From positions 62,001 through 126,000 of the forward strand of contig CAJNOI010000096.1 of NCBI GenBank assembly GCA_905250115.1: a DNA stretch of 64,000 bases, read 5' to 3'. Source of the DNA: Adineta steineri (taxonomy: Eukaryota; Rotifera; Eurotatoria; Adinetida; Adinetidae). The translations under genes and the position numbers were made by a program. Of this stretch, positions 25,507 through 37,169 are shown piece by piece. A model generated the notes under the pieces. The model was not told where the DNA came from. It did no database searches and saw only the letters and a program-made list of their open reading frames with translations. How positions within the stretch are numbered: position 1 is the first letter of the stretch; the number at the start of each line of letters is the position of its first letter.

Positions 25507-25739
25507 ATTTAATTCATTTTTTTTCATTCATACTAATAATATCAATTGCTTGAATAAAAATCATCTTGACGATATGGCTGCGAGTGATTCTTTTAGTATA
25601 TAAACAGCACATACTCGCTCACACCTTCAAGATCAGACACTTAGTTTAAATTGATATTAATTTGAGATTTGTCATGACTTGACTTCATTCTTTATTGATA
25701 AGACAAAATACATATTACAAAATTGAAGAACATATAGAT

Positions 25740-28700
25740 ATACAACGTAAATAATTTAAAGAATCAATGAAAAATAGTTTTTTTTTATATTGTTAATTAA
25801 ACTTCATTAAGATTAATTTCGTCGAACTTGTGAATCGATCGAATGACCATCTGGAAATGATGGATTGATACGATTAGTTCGAGAGATTTGAGTTCGTTCT
25901 GGTTGTTGAAAACGATTCAACCATCGTGTCGGAAGAATCAATGCAAATAGTTCACGACGAAAACTCGGTGCTGTTAATGTGTAAACATAAAAAGTTAACT
26001 AAAATAATATATTATTAGAAAATCGAAATCTATATACAATATAAAGTCTTACTGCATTAAATATAAAGGTACCAAAACTACCGGTCGCTGTTATAGCTAA
26101 AGATTCTGCTGCAATTCGATATGGTGATTTACTTGATGCTGGAACATATTGTGTTATTGTTGAATAAACAAAATTTGTAACAAATGGAAGTGCTGTTGTT
26201 ATATACAAAACCACTTGTCCTATAAGCATCACTGCCAGTTGAAGATCTCTTTTACGTACATGTACCTAGATTATATGTATATGTAAAAAATGAATATTGA
26301 TGAATAAATTTTATTCACTATCACTTAAATATCATCATAAATATGATAACATAAAAATAAAAGTATGAAGAATACTCACTTTTTGGCGTCCGACTCGTTT
26401 TCCGTTTTGTTTCAATCGCCATATAATCATTCCACTTAATGTACTCATTAAAAAAGCTGGAGTTCCAAAATTAAATAAGAATAAAACTGTAGTATCAATG
26501 ATTTTTCCTGCTGCTGAACTTGTACTGCATTGATGTGTTTGAGGTAATGCATCATAAACTATTAACACATAGATTGATAAACAAGCACAACTGGTAACAG
26601 TTATCAACATAACTTTAATTGCTACACTTGGTCGACAAAACGATCGTTGTTGAACTGATTGGGAACACAATAAAAAACGATCTAAACATGCTAAGACAAC
26701 ACATCCTCGACTGACCAATTGAGAAGCAGTAAGAATATAATAACGAATTTTACAATATGCCGAATTATAATTTAATAGATTATAGTTGGTAAACGAAGCA
26801 AGCATACTAACAAACAAACCCCATGTTAAACACTGTAAATTAGCCCATGAACTTGCATGAAAATAAATAGCGCATGAATTGCTACGCATTGATGGACGAA
26901 GAAAAATTGCTATATTCAATATACATCCAATCATACCAAGTGTAAAAAGAATTGGTTGACCAATATGTTGAATTCCAATACGAGCAGTATTTAACATATC
27001 TACAGATGGATCGTTGGTCGTTGCTGAGATATTATTAGCCATATTAAAATTTAGTTATTTCCTTCTAAAATTGAAACTAGAAAATAAATAAAAAGTACTA
27101 GACATACTAATACATTCTATTCTATGGCATCATCAAATCATTTTTGACGTAGTTAGTAGAAAACGAAATAAATATGTAAAGAATATAGATTAGTTAATAA
27201 TCAGACGGTACGAGTATACTTTTTTTTACTTTTATATAGAACACAATTCTTTTGTACTTTATGTCCGCGAAATTATCTAAAAAATCTAATTGAAAGTAGT
27301 TCTTCATAAGGAGAACTCACATTCATTTAAGGCCTTTATCATATATAGTTTCTCCATCATATCTTTTTTAAGAGCTGTATTAATTAGATTTTGTAGACAG
27401 TTTCATGGGCTATCATATAACAAGAAAACTCACTTTAAACTATTAAGAGAAAAGAAAAGTGTCCACAAAGTACAGGAGAGGAGTCGCGTTTTATATAGTA
27501 GTAAAAAGTTCATTCGGTAAACTTCTTTTTCAACGTAGTATTTTCTAACAACTAGAGTAAATTCAATACAATGAGACATTTTCTCTTTTCTCTCTCTTCT
27601 CTTCGTAGTATTTGTTCATCATCGATACGTCATCCTTTTTATTTTCTATTTTTTTGAAATTTTTTTCATAAATCTAACTAATCTATTCGATTGTGGAATA
27701 GATGATTCATAAGTTTTATTTAATACAAAAAATGTTTTCTCTAACAAACAAAAATATATTTCAGTCGAATAAATTACTTAGATTTATGAAAAATATATCA
27801 AAGAAAATAGAAGATAAAAATTTTGCTGTCGGGTGACTTATAAGCGAATTATGAAAATATATATGTTCAATAGTTCTTTACCTTTCAATATAATAAAGAG
27901 ATAACTACGAAATAACTTTTATATCATAGTTGATTTTTAGATTAATTTAAAAACTACCTCTACTGTGGGATGAACTACAAGTTTCTACTCTAAGTAAAAA
28001 TAGATCTTGAGAAAATTAAACAAATTCTCTCAAGTTGGATCGTATAATTTTCTGATGATTAAGTTTACTAATGATTATTTACAGTATTATACAAAACAAT
28101 TAGAAGATAATCAGAGAATATTTTTTACCGGATCTCATATCTAAAATTTGTATTGCAATGATAATAATAATGTTTTGCAGAAGAAAGAAAAGTGAATATT
28201 ACTATACGCAATATGACGAGTGTGATTTGATTGAAAAGTCGGATTTCCGCTCTTGAAACAAGGAAAACAAGAATGAAAAGATTGAATCTTTTTACTTTTT
28301 GTCACTATATTTATAAGAGAGAAAATAACATTTAATACCAACCAACTTGGAATATCATAAAAGATAATGATATGAAGGAAACAAATCATTCATTGATTAA
28401 TGAAATTTCATCCACAAAAATAGAAAAATCAAAATCTTGAAATGTTATTAGCGTAGTAGACAAGTAATCATATGGAAATAGTATAAACATATTAATTATA
28501 GGATCATTTCGATAGATACAATAACATGTATCATAGATTGCAGCATACTTGACTGGTATTATTGATAAAAATTAAGTAAAAAATTGATTGAATATAGAAA
28601 TCATTGGTTTCGAACTACTTTATAATTTATTTTCTTGATTTAGTGTTCTTTCAACGTCAAAGATTGTTTTTTTTGTTTGAGAAAATAACTGTGCTTAAGA

Positions 28701-29282
28701 TTAACAAAGAAGTCTACTTATTTGTACATACTTTATTTTGAAAATAAAAAAAGTGTAGTATAACATCTCATCTTTAGGGTTGATGTGTTGGTAGAAGTTC
28801 GCTCAACGAATGCAATATTCACATTCTCAAACGTTTACCGGTTATTCAAGGAAAGTATACCAAAATATGCAGTGTTTTTCGAATTTTCTTCTTATGTCTA
28901 AAAGATTAATAAATAATAAAAATATTGTAAGAGAATAAGAAGAAAATTAGTTAAGGTACGCCGCAATAAAAACTTGATTAATAGAAGATCATCATCATCA
29001 AAATTATCCTAGAGATGTATCGATCGGGTCTAAAAATATAAATATCAGATAAGAAGAATACTCTCAGTATTGATCATACAAGAAAATCGACTAACTTGAA
29101 ATGAATGATCGAGAAAGGAAGTAATAAAGATAAGAAGTAAATTAATAAAAATTCATGTTTATTTTTATGGCTTAATGTAACGTTTTAGAGTAATTATCTG
29201 TACATAGAAAACAATCGCAGGGTTTTATTACATATAATTTTACAATGAGTTTTTTACTTCTTACGTAGAATTCAAAACAAAG
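25740..29282. repeat. segmental duplication, copy 1
   Basis: Aligns in the same orientation with 58976-62483 (constant offset 33236 at the left end). It holds the GPCR gene and about 2.2 kb of its upstream flank. By eye, coding parts differ at a few percent or less and flanks somewhat more, with small indels. The left limit of the match is set by the assembly gap before the second copy. The right end is sharp, inside the string GAATTCAAAACAAA. Confidence 0.9.
25813..27042 (-). CDS. rhodopsin-like G protein-coupled receptor (copy 1)
   Basis: Three exons (27042-26380, 26265-26053, 25998-25813), all phase 0, give 353 residues. Seven hydrophobic segments are visible, starting with PILFTLGMIGCILNIAIFL and ending with LTFYVYTLTAPSF. 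The DRY position reads LDRFLLC, with Asp-Arg kept. A conserved-type Cys (AYCKIRYY) before helix 3 could pair with Cys in HQCSTSS of loop 2. Helix 7 lacks a clear NPxxY. N-terminal Asn sites (MANNISATT) suit an extracellular tail. This resembles the large FMRFamide-receptor-like class A families of rotifers. Ligand unknown. An almost identical copy lies at 59049-60278. Confidence 0.85.
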
Positions 29283-29411
29283 AGTCCTATTTGAAATTTT
29301 TAAGATTTACTTATGATGTGTTTCGTTTCATGTAAAGTTAGTCGATGTGAAAATATACAAATGCAAAGTCCATAGAATGTCGATCAGTTTTCCACGTGAA
29401 ATCTTTTCTTG
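27043..29411. other. GPCR upstream flank, no gene recognised
   Basis: Mostly within the segmental duplication. The longest open frame (28141-28389, minus) differs between the copies by an in-frame deletion, a small end indel and about eight residue changes in about 75 codons, so it is probably not coding. A GTG/CAC-rich imperfect palindrome lies at about 28781-28835. Confidence 0.5.
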
Positions 29412-30114
29412 CTATCTTGGCAGATAGTATTTGTTCCACCGATATTCTTTCGGAAGTAAAAGAATCATAATGAATGGTAAAAATAAAATTGGAAAAAGAA
29501 GTAAATAAAGTAAACAATATAATACTTTGAAACCAATACTCACTGATGATATATTCCTATAATATAGAACTAAATGAAAGGCTAAAAGTACTGTTAAGAA
29601 ATTTGAAGAGAACATTGAAGCTAATAATAATTGGTAATTGTATCATCATCTTATGATGTTTTCACAATTGAATCGATTGATGAAGACGAATATACTCATG
29701 TCATATAACTCGGATGATTAATGCAACATCGAATAGAACAATGTTTATATCACTGTAACAAAAAGGAGTACAGCTACACCATCCATGTACATAGTCATAC
29801 TAAGGTAAGTAATCACAAGTTACGAAGATCAAAACCAGAAGATAAAATAACAATGGGATATAATTAAGCAGTCATCATTTCTTCCAAGTCAATGTAACCA
29901 TGTTTGATGAAAAATGAGTATATATCTTTCGAATGATACTCACATAACAAGAAAGACCGTTATATCGACAGCTTCTGTATTGACATACCATCAAAAACGA
30001 TAAAACAATGATGATTAAGACTATATACATACTCGAGACGAAGATAAATAATATACAATAGGATATCAATGAGTTAACTACAAAATCCAATAAAAAGGAG
30101 AGAGATATAATCAC
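29412..30114 (-). CDS. small cysteine-containing multi-pass membrane protein
   Basis: A three-exon model (30114-29944, 29799-29754, 29620-29412) fits in phase with GT-AG introns and gives 141 residues. Exon 1 is strongly hydrophobic (two likely helices) and ends in a short Cys-rich stretch (CQYRSCRYNGLSC). The 46-nt exon 2 adds WCSCTPFCY. Exon 3 codes two more helices (FLTVLLAFHLVLYY and VLYCLLYLLLFPILFLPF) and a basic tail (YRWNKYYLPR). So two hydrophobic hairpins flank a Cys cluster. I do not recognise the family. It lies just outside the right end of the segmental duplication. The model is uncertain because it depends on a very small exon. Confidence 0.45.
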
Positions 30115-30712
30115 ATAATTATTATTGTAGGATAAATATATTTGTAAACTATTTTACTTTCTATGCTGAAAAATCATGAGAAAGAATGAAGAAAAAAACA
30201 GTAGTTTTTTCAAACATGTGCGTATTTATACATGTTATTAATAAAATGATGAGCTGCAATCATGTTTTTTGATTAGTTATTTTCTGCTCTGCTATCTTTT
30301 GTCTTAACAAGTAGGAATAAATGTGTGAACATTTTCTGATTACTAGAGTCATAGAGAGAGAGAGTCAACCCAACACAGGCATCGCCTCTTCTGTCAGTAG
30401 CGTTTGTTTTGTTATCACGTGGTGAAGATGTGATGGGTGTGAGTAAAGAAAAGATAAATTTGTATCCATCCTCCTTTACTCATACCCTTATATCGCATTA
30501 GTTTTACTTTTTATTTACATCAGTTACCAAAATGCATCTTGATCATTTAATATATTGAACATGTACACGCTTGATTGAGCAGCAAGTGAAGAGAAAGAAA
30601 AAAACGAAAAAAAAAACGATGCTCACATGGACATACACAACACTATTATCATTGATAATTTTTTGGTTGTTACTTGTGATAGTGTATTGACGATGTAAAT
30701 TGAATTGGTACA
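30115..30712. promoter_or_regulatory. divergent intergenic region with inverted GTG/CAC repeat
   Basis: Lies between the small membrane gene and the methyltransferase gene. An inverted repeat GGGTGTGAGTAAAG (30435-30448) / CTTTACTCATACCC (30474-30487) is complementary at 13 of 14 positions. No gene is seen. Confidence 0.5.
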
Positions 30713-32107
30713 ATGGTGAGTAGATGTTTATAATTAATGGTGTTATATATTTTGTAAAATAAATTCTAAAAGTAAGAACGTAGGGGTGATCATATCAAAT
30801 TCGTTTTAGTCTTAAAACTTGATCATTCTTAACGCGTACTTTATAGATAATATTATTTCAACTGTGAAAATCTTTTTCTCAACAGTATTTGATTGTAGTT
30901 CTTGAATAACTCTGTAAGAAGCAGATTCAATAATATCTTCTTAGTTTGTATTGTTAATTATATGAATTACATTCATCGTTAGGTTGAGTACGTATCCATT
31001 CAATGTGTTGTGATTCTTCTACTTCTCTCATTTGGCGTTTTCGTAGTCTTTTGGTCTAGTCCAACAATATCGTTTCAAAAACTTAATTCATTTTTGACCT
31101 TATATCGACAAGATCAAGATCAACATCGATTGATATCAGCACCGTTTGCATCTGTATTCTATTGTACAAAAAGTGAAAGTGAAAATCAAGGTAAAGTATA
31201 TCAAGAAGAATTACGTCGAAATACTTTGTGGACAGCCTGTTATGCAGAAGATTATATCATACAATTGTATCTGGCAGATTTAGGAACAATTCGTGAACGA
31301 AGAAAATTACTATTTGATGTTGGTTCGAATAAAGGGTATGTATTAGCTGCTTGGAAATCAATTTGGTCTCCACAAAATGGAGTTAACCAACGAAGTTTGG
31401 GAAAATATTTATCTGAGAAATTATTACTTTCTGATTGTGGTGTATGTAACGACTGTAATGAACCATTACTATCAACCAAAGTCAATATCTCTAGACACAC
31501 GAATGTATTAGTAGAAATACATGCATTTGAGCCACAATTGAGCAATTATGGAATTTTACATCAAGTACAGAAATGGACAAATGATACTTATCTTTATGTG
31601 CACAATCTAGCGATAAGTAATCATACAGGTACTGCTGTGCTATTAAAATGTGGTCGAGGAGGTGAAGCTTGTGGTTTAACAGTAGAGAAAAATCTTACAA
31701 ATACCGAACGATTTTTATTAGTCAATGTGACAACACTCGATAGATTTGTGCAAAAATTTCAAATTACAGAAATAATTGATATATTGAAGATAGATACAGA
31801 AGGATATGATCTATTAGTTTTAACGGGAGCAAATCTTATCTTCAAACGTCAACAAATTCGTTTACTTATCTTTGAACATCATCAAGTCGGTTTCTGGGCA
31901 AGCATTCATCTACGAGATGTTGTTGAAAATTTAGATTCTAAAGGCTATACATGCTATATGCTTGGTAGAACAGGACTCATTCGAATAACACGATGTTGGT
32001 CGTCATTGTTTGCTGAAAAAAGATGGAGTAATGTTTTATGTGTACTAAGAAACGACGAGCGATTGCGATATTTTATAGAAAAACTCTTAATTTCTTCTAC
32101 TCTATGA
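30713..32107 (+). CDS. membrane-anchored FkbM-family methyltransferase
   Basis: The large open frame needs an upstream start. An ATG at 30713-30715 directly followed by donor GTGAG, with an acceptor at 30981-30982, joins in frame to exon 2 (30983-32107) and gives 375 residues. The N-terminus then reads MVEYVSIQCVVILLLLSFG, a signal anchor (about residues 9-25) for a type II Golgi/ER-type protein. The catalytic part shows the SAM-binding LLFDVGSNKGYV, the central IHAFEPQ, and the FkbM-typical DILKIDTEGYDLLVLTGA. A Cys-rich insert (CGVCNDC) and several Asn-X-Ser/Thr sites suit a lumenal location. FkbM enzymes O-methylate sugars or polyketides; a glycan substrate is plausible but unproven. Confidence 0.8.
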
Positions 32108-32880
32108 AAATTTTTACAAAAAATAAAAATTTCAAACGTTTTATTGAAGTCTTTCTACGACATTTATCTACTCAAAGAACCACTATACAGTCAATAGGTA
32201 ACAAAATAATTAAACTAAATTATCATTCGAATATAAAGAATTTTGATTCAAAGGTGGGTGTGATTAAGAGTGTGTTTATTATATTTTAATTCCATATCCA
32301 TCCACACGTTCACCATCCGCTTTTTTCTTTTCAATTATTTCACACCCACACGCCATCCCTTCTTAGTAGAATATTCTGATCTTTTATCTATGATCATATT
32401 TACAGTTATTATTTTAACGATTCATGTTTATTTTTAAAACTAGACAAATCCATTTGATTTATTTGTTTTTCGTTTTTGTCTCATACTAAAATTCTATAAA
32501 ATGAAATTTTTTTCATATTACGTAAATATATTTTTAATAGAATAAAAAGAAACGATAAATCTTTAGTTTCATTTAATTATTTAGATAATAATAAAATGTT
32601 GGAATATTGTATAATTGATTGTATGTGATATCTTTATTTTGAAATCAAAATAAGAGATTATCAAATTTCCTAGTATATTTCATCTATTTCGATTGAAACT
32701 AATCAAATTTTAATTATAAAATATCCTTCATTTTTAATGAAAATTGTTTTTATGTTATTTAAAATTTTTAAATACTTTCATATTGAACAATACATAAAAT
32801 CGAATTATATTTGGATTGTAAAAGTGGGATTGTAGATAAGGGTGATATATATATATAAATCTCTCATCCACATTCAAACT
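32108..32880. other. intergenic spacer
   Basis: AT-rich, no gene recognised. It contains GTG-rich (about 32252-32273) and CAC-rich (about 32298-32355) stretches facing each other, and a second pair at about 32824-32878 immediately before the foldback element. Confidence 0.5.
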
Positions 32881-34142
32881 AGTGGCGTAACCAGGGGGGA
32901 GGCAGATGGGGCTTAGCCCCATCATCGAGTGTTTAAGCCCCATTACCCGGATTTTTTAGTTACTGAACTTGTCAATCGAAAAATTCAAAAGACTACCCAT
33001 GTAAAAAAAACTACAAAAATATGATTAAAATCGATTTTTTGAGAAAAATCAAGAAAACCTGATTAAATCTGGTCAAAAAATCAATTTTAATCGATGATAT
33101 AAGATCTGATCGATTAAAACTGATTAAACCGTGACACATAATAGATTTGAACAGATTTCTCCCATGAAAATCGATTTCCATCGATTAAATTCTTATAAAA
33201 ATAGATTAAAACAGATTTCTGTGGTAAAATCGATTCAAATGGATTTTTATAATAGAAAGTGATTTTCATTGATTAAACTATTGAAAATAACATATTTTAA
33301 TCGATGAATTCTCAGCAGATAACATATTTCATCAGTTTTTCTCAACAAAAAAATTGATTTTAATCACAATGAAGAAAAAACGTATTTTTCTCTAGTTTCC
33401 GACTATCGGCCAGACTTCTCGACCTTGCCCATGTAAAAAAAAGTTGTGAAAATCATGATTTTTATGAGAAATCTGGTGAGAAATCGATTTAAATGGCACG
33501 ATTTTCATAGCTTGGTAATCGATTAAGTTGTCGTATAAAATCGATTAAAATCAATTATTTTTTTACGAAAAATTAAATATCATTGGATTTTAATCGATTA
33601 TTTACAACTTAATCGATCTTAATCGATTTTATACAGCAGTTTAATCGATTTTAATGAATTTTTTCAATTTTATCGATTACTAAGCTATGAAAATCGTCCC
33701 ATTTAAATCGATTTCTCATCAGATTTCTCATCAGATTTCTCATAAAAATCATGATTTTCACAACTTTTCTACATGGGTGTTTTCAAAATCCTTGCATCGA
33801 CAAATAGTAAGTACAACGGCAGACCAATCTGTGATGCTCTTATCATATTTCTAGGTACGATATAGCTCGATATTCACTCATTTATGCAAGAATATCGATG
33901 GCCCTGATTAAAATCAATTATTTTGGAATAATTCATGACAATCGATTTCTATTGATTTTTCAGAAAAAAACAGGTTTTAGTTGATTTTTTGTCGATTAAA
34001 AATCCAAAGTAAATCGTGCCATTTAAATCGCTTTTTCATCATCGAAAAATCGATGAAAATCAGATTTTTTACGTTTTTTTTAAATGGGATAGACAATTTT
34101 GGGGCTGAGCCCCATCACCCTTAAATTTATGGTTACGCCACT
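32881..34142. mobile_element. foldback non-autonomous DNA element with GGGGCT-AGCCCC subterminal hairpins
   Basis: Perfect 13-bp terminal inverted repeats AGTGGCGTAACCA (32881-32893) and TGGTTACGCCACT (34130-34142). The trinucleotide ACT abuts both ends and may be a 3-bp target duplication. Each end carries a small palindrome, ATGGGGCTTAGCCCCAT near 32906 and GGGGCTGAGCCCC near 34101. The interior is dominated by repeats of ATCGATT/AATCGAT and holds a large imperfect hairpin: 33428 to about 33590 pairs with about 33610-33777. No coding capacity. The end sequence resembles those of several animal DNA transposons, but the superfamily is not settled. Confidence 0.75.
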
Positions 34143-34240
34143 ACTAGAGAAGTGGTATGGAAAGTTTGGTGACCGTAAGTATTACAGGGACTGAATGTAT
34201 AGCGAACAGACAGACAGACAAACATTCTTCTGTATATGTA

Positions 34241-34258
34241 TAGATAGATAGATAGATA
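34241..34258. repeat. (GATA)n microsatellite
   Basis: Short TAGATAGATA tract just downstream of the GPCR gene at 34323-35249. Confidence 0.8.
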
Positions 34259-34322
34259 AATTCACTTTTACAAAACAACAAAAACACAACATCAATAAAA
34301 TTTTGGTATAATAGTGTTTGTT

Positions 34323-35249
34323 TTATGATAAAGGTGCTACAGTTGTATTTGTCCATTTATTTATTCTTTTCATTAAAGACGTTTTTAATGGATCTGTAAA
34401 TTTGAACAAAGCAATGACTACACATAGCATTCCTGTATCACCAAATAAAAAGGCAATTCGAAAATCATATTTTATTGTAAAATTGAAGAATGACATTATA
34501 GCAAACAATTGGTACGGAATAAAAAGCGTAACAAGAATTGATATAAGTATAACTGTACGTCGAACCATTTTCAATTCCCGTTGTGCCCGTGATAATGTGC
34601 TGATTGCTGTAACAACTCTATTCATTCGTTTAACATAGCGAACTAATACAAAATATATAACTATAATCATTGAGACAGGAATTATAACACAAAAAGATGC
34701 CATATACATCACTGAGAAGGATAATCTAAATGTCATTTGACATACCTGGTTGTCGACATTATAAATGATCTCACCAGTGAGTAGAAATTTCATTGGCACT
34801 ATGAAAGCAATGATCCATGATATAGTAATAAATAATATATGAATTCTATGTGAATGCCACAACAAACGAGTTGGATGAACTATTAGTAAATAACGATAAA
34901 TTGCTTGTAATAGTATTGAATAATTCTGTACAGTAGGCGTTGCATACATTAGATAGCCGAAGAAAATGCAAAGTGGATCTTGATATTGAATCTGTTTGAG
35001 ATCTTTTTCAATGGTAGATGAGGTTGCACCGAGCATAGTACATGCAAAACAAAGTATAGTCAGACATGAATTACCAACGAGTACCATTGGAACTGTTCGA
35101 TATGTTTTATCAAGAATAATTAGAATTAAAAAAAGTATTGTAAGTGTAATAGTCAAGATATTGCAAATAAGCATGAAAATATCGCAAGGAATAAACCATG
35201 GTTCAACACTTGTTTTGGTCGAGTTCTCAGTAAATGTCAATGACACCAT
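34323..35249 (-). CDS. rhodopsin-like G protein-coupled receptor
   Basis: Intronless gene of 308 residues with seven hydrophobic segments: FIPCDIFMLICNILTITLTI (1), VPMVLVGNSCLTILCFACTM (2), QNYSILLQAIYRYLLIVHP (3), ILFITISWIIAFIVPM (4), SVMYMASFCVIIPVSMIIV (5), VILISILVTLFIPYQLFAIM (6) and IAFLFGDTGMLCVVIALF (7). The DRY site is IYRYLLIVHP, so the Asp is replaced by Tyr. Cys in DPLCIFFGY and NQVCQM could form the usual loop disulfide. The short C-tail ends WTNTTVAPLS. Class A by helix pattern; ligand and G protein unknown. It is not closely similar to the duplicated GPCR. It starts at the only Met before helix 1; an Asn-Ser-Thr site follows. Confidence 0.8.
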   Translation of the reverse strand: MVSLTFTENSTKTSVEPWFIPCDIFMLICNILTITLTILFLILIILDKTYRTVPMVLVGNSCLTILCFACTMLGATSSTIEKDLKQIQYQDPLCIFFGYLMYATPTVQNYSILLQAIYRYLLIVHPTRLLWHSHRIHILFITISWIIAFIVPMKFLLTGEIIYNVDNQVCQMTFRLSFSVMYMASFCVIIPVSMIIVIYFVLVRYVKRMNRVVTAISTLSRAQRELKMVRRTVILISILVTLFIPYQLFAIMSFFNFTIKYDFRIAFLFGDTGMLCVVIALFKFTDPLKTSLMKRINKWTNTTVAPLS

Positions 35250-35762
35250 CGAAGTAGCTTTAATTTTGTTTGTCAGAAAATGAATTCAATATATATATAT
35301 ATAATCTATTGAAATAAGTCATGCATGATTATTTAAATAACGGAAAAGCATTCTCGAAAAGAATGACAATTACTTTTGATTGTCTCTTTTTTAGAACGTA
35401 ACAGTATTATTTATCTTTTTTCTAAAAAATAGATGACTGCATATCATCACTTTCCGCTAAATTATCATTAAGATTAATTTTAGTTATTTCTCTTATGCTC
35501 ATTAGCCACCGGGTCATGTGAAAAAACTGACTTTAAGCATATAATTTTCGTCTTTCCTTCTCTTTTCAGAATAACTTCGTAATACAAATTAGCAAAAAAG
35601 TGAGCTTGTTATTTGTTGAAAGCTCAATTAGTAAACAGGACGGTAGTGTGCAAAACGGATGATAGAGCTCCGCAAATAAGTAGGTTGATCCAGTGCTCGC
35701 ACGACTATACTGTTGATGAAATAATAAATATTCTAAAGCTGGAATAGCGATAAGGAACAAAG
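35250..35762. other. intergenic spacer
   Basis: Presumed promoter side of the GPCR gene, with an (AT) run at 35289-35303. No gene recognised; the open frames found are short and unlike known proteins. Confidence 0.5.
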
Positions 35763-36398
35763 CCTCAGGTATCATAAAAAACAAATTTCTTTTTTCGCGA
35801 GTTGAAACTCGATGTACATGTAGATTCAGAGGTGCTGATTACGAATATCATAATAAGAGCTCTCGAAATGCCTTTATTTCTTATAGAGTCCTTACCACTC
35901 TCCAGGTCCCATTTTATATATTTTACTGATATTTTCAATTTTCGACTCTGTTGCACAACTTTTTCACTATTTTTGAGATCATCAATGAATAGAGCTCGCA
36001 AAAATACCCTTATGGTCAAAATTTGACGCTGTCACTACGAAGCATTCGTAAGAAAATTATAAGGATAAAGATATGTGCTCCCAAATCAGGGTCAATTTTT
36101 GCCCCAGAATCCATTATTGTCTTTATGGATTACATTTTTTCAGAATAAAAGGTTTAAATTCGTAGAAAACTCAAAATTCTGATTTAGAAAAAATATTTTC
36201 TACTAAATTTGGACGCCTAGTTATTTACCGGAGGACCCAATAATGAAAAATAGGACCTAGAGAGTGGTAAGGACTCTGTAAGAAATGAAGGCATTTCGAG
36301 AGCTCTTATTATGATATTCGTAATCAGTACCTCTGAATTTACAGGCACATCGAGTTTCGACTCGCGAAAAAAGAAATTTGTTTTTCATGATACTTGGG
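35763..36398. mobile_element. MITE-like element with about 150-bp terminal inverted repeats
   Basis: The left arm (about 35763-35911) and right arm (about 36252-36398) are near-identical reverse complements over about 150 bp. Shared internal words include TTTTTTCGCGAGT, GATTACGAATATCAT and AGAGTCCTTACCACTCTC. The arms are separated by about 340 bp of unique sequence without an open frame of note. The outer ends read CCTCAGGTATCAT and CCCCAAGTATCAT on their respective strands. No transposase and no obvious target duplication are seen. Low divergence between the arms suggests recent activity or arm homogenisation. Confidence 0.8.
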
Positions 36399-37169
36399 GA
36401 AGACCCCAGGCACGAAAATGGTCAATGTCGTTTTTCAAAGAATAAAGTTGAAGAAAGTGATCACTAATGACCCCTTATTCAAGCCTGATACAAATAAATT
36501 AATTCTGAAGGGGGCCGCAAAATGTCTTTACCCACCCTCCTCCATTATCAATGTAAAACTTTGTCTAGCATAACAATTGACAAAATTAAAATATAATATA
36601 GAATTAGATGATTTGTTTCAATGAGAGACAAATGAGGTTTTGTGAAATTCACCATATTCAATAATTTATTTTTTATTTTAAATATGTTCATTTATCACTT
36701 AGAATTTCTTGTTTACAACAACAACCATTACATAATGATGTAAAAGATAATCCGAAATAGATATGTAATCGATCAGTTCTCATACCTTTTTTTTCATTTC
36801 ATCGTCTAAAATACATTGATTAAGTCGAATATTTGTATCTCATTCATTTCTAACTTTTACCGGAAAACATTAATAATAATGAAGAAAAATCTTTGCTTTC
36901 AGATCTAAATCGAAAATAAACGCAGAAGCCTCAGACTTTATCCAAGAGTTACGTGTACTACAAAAATTTTATGAGGCAGATGAATCTTAGATCGATATTC
37001 TATGACGTATTCTCATTAAAATAACATTCGATTTATTTGAAAACAAATGAAATATCTATTCATGATAGGATTAGAATTGTTATAAATGAATTTTTCCTAA
37101 TATAATTCCATATCTTTTTCAAGAATATTTATTTCTAAATATCTAGTTTAATTTACTTTTTTTCTTTTT
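36399..37169. other. spacer including duplicated 3' flank of the DYW gene
   Basis: 36399 to about 36985 has no recognised feature. From about 36991 to 37169 the sequence is similar to about 8987-9096 downstream of the PPR-DYW gene, with an extra insertion of about 60 bases. Confidence 0.6.

Noticed and set aside
28141-28389. Minus-strand frame of 82 codons present in both duplication copies
   Set aside because: The second copy (61356-61595) has a 24-nt deletion, an end indel and many replacement changes, unlike the constrained GPCR exons, so it is not under coding constraint.
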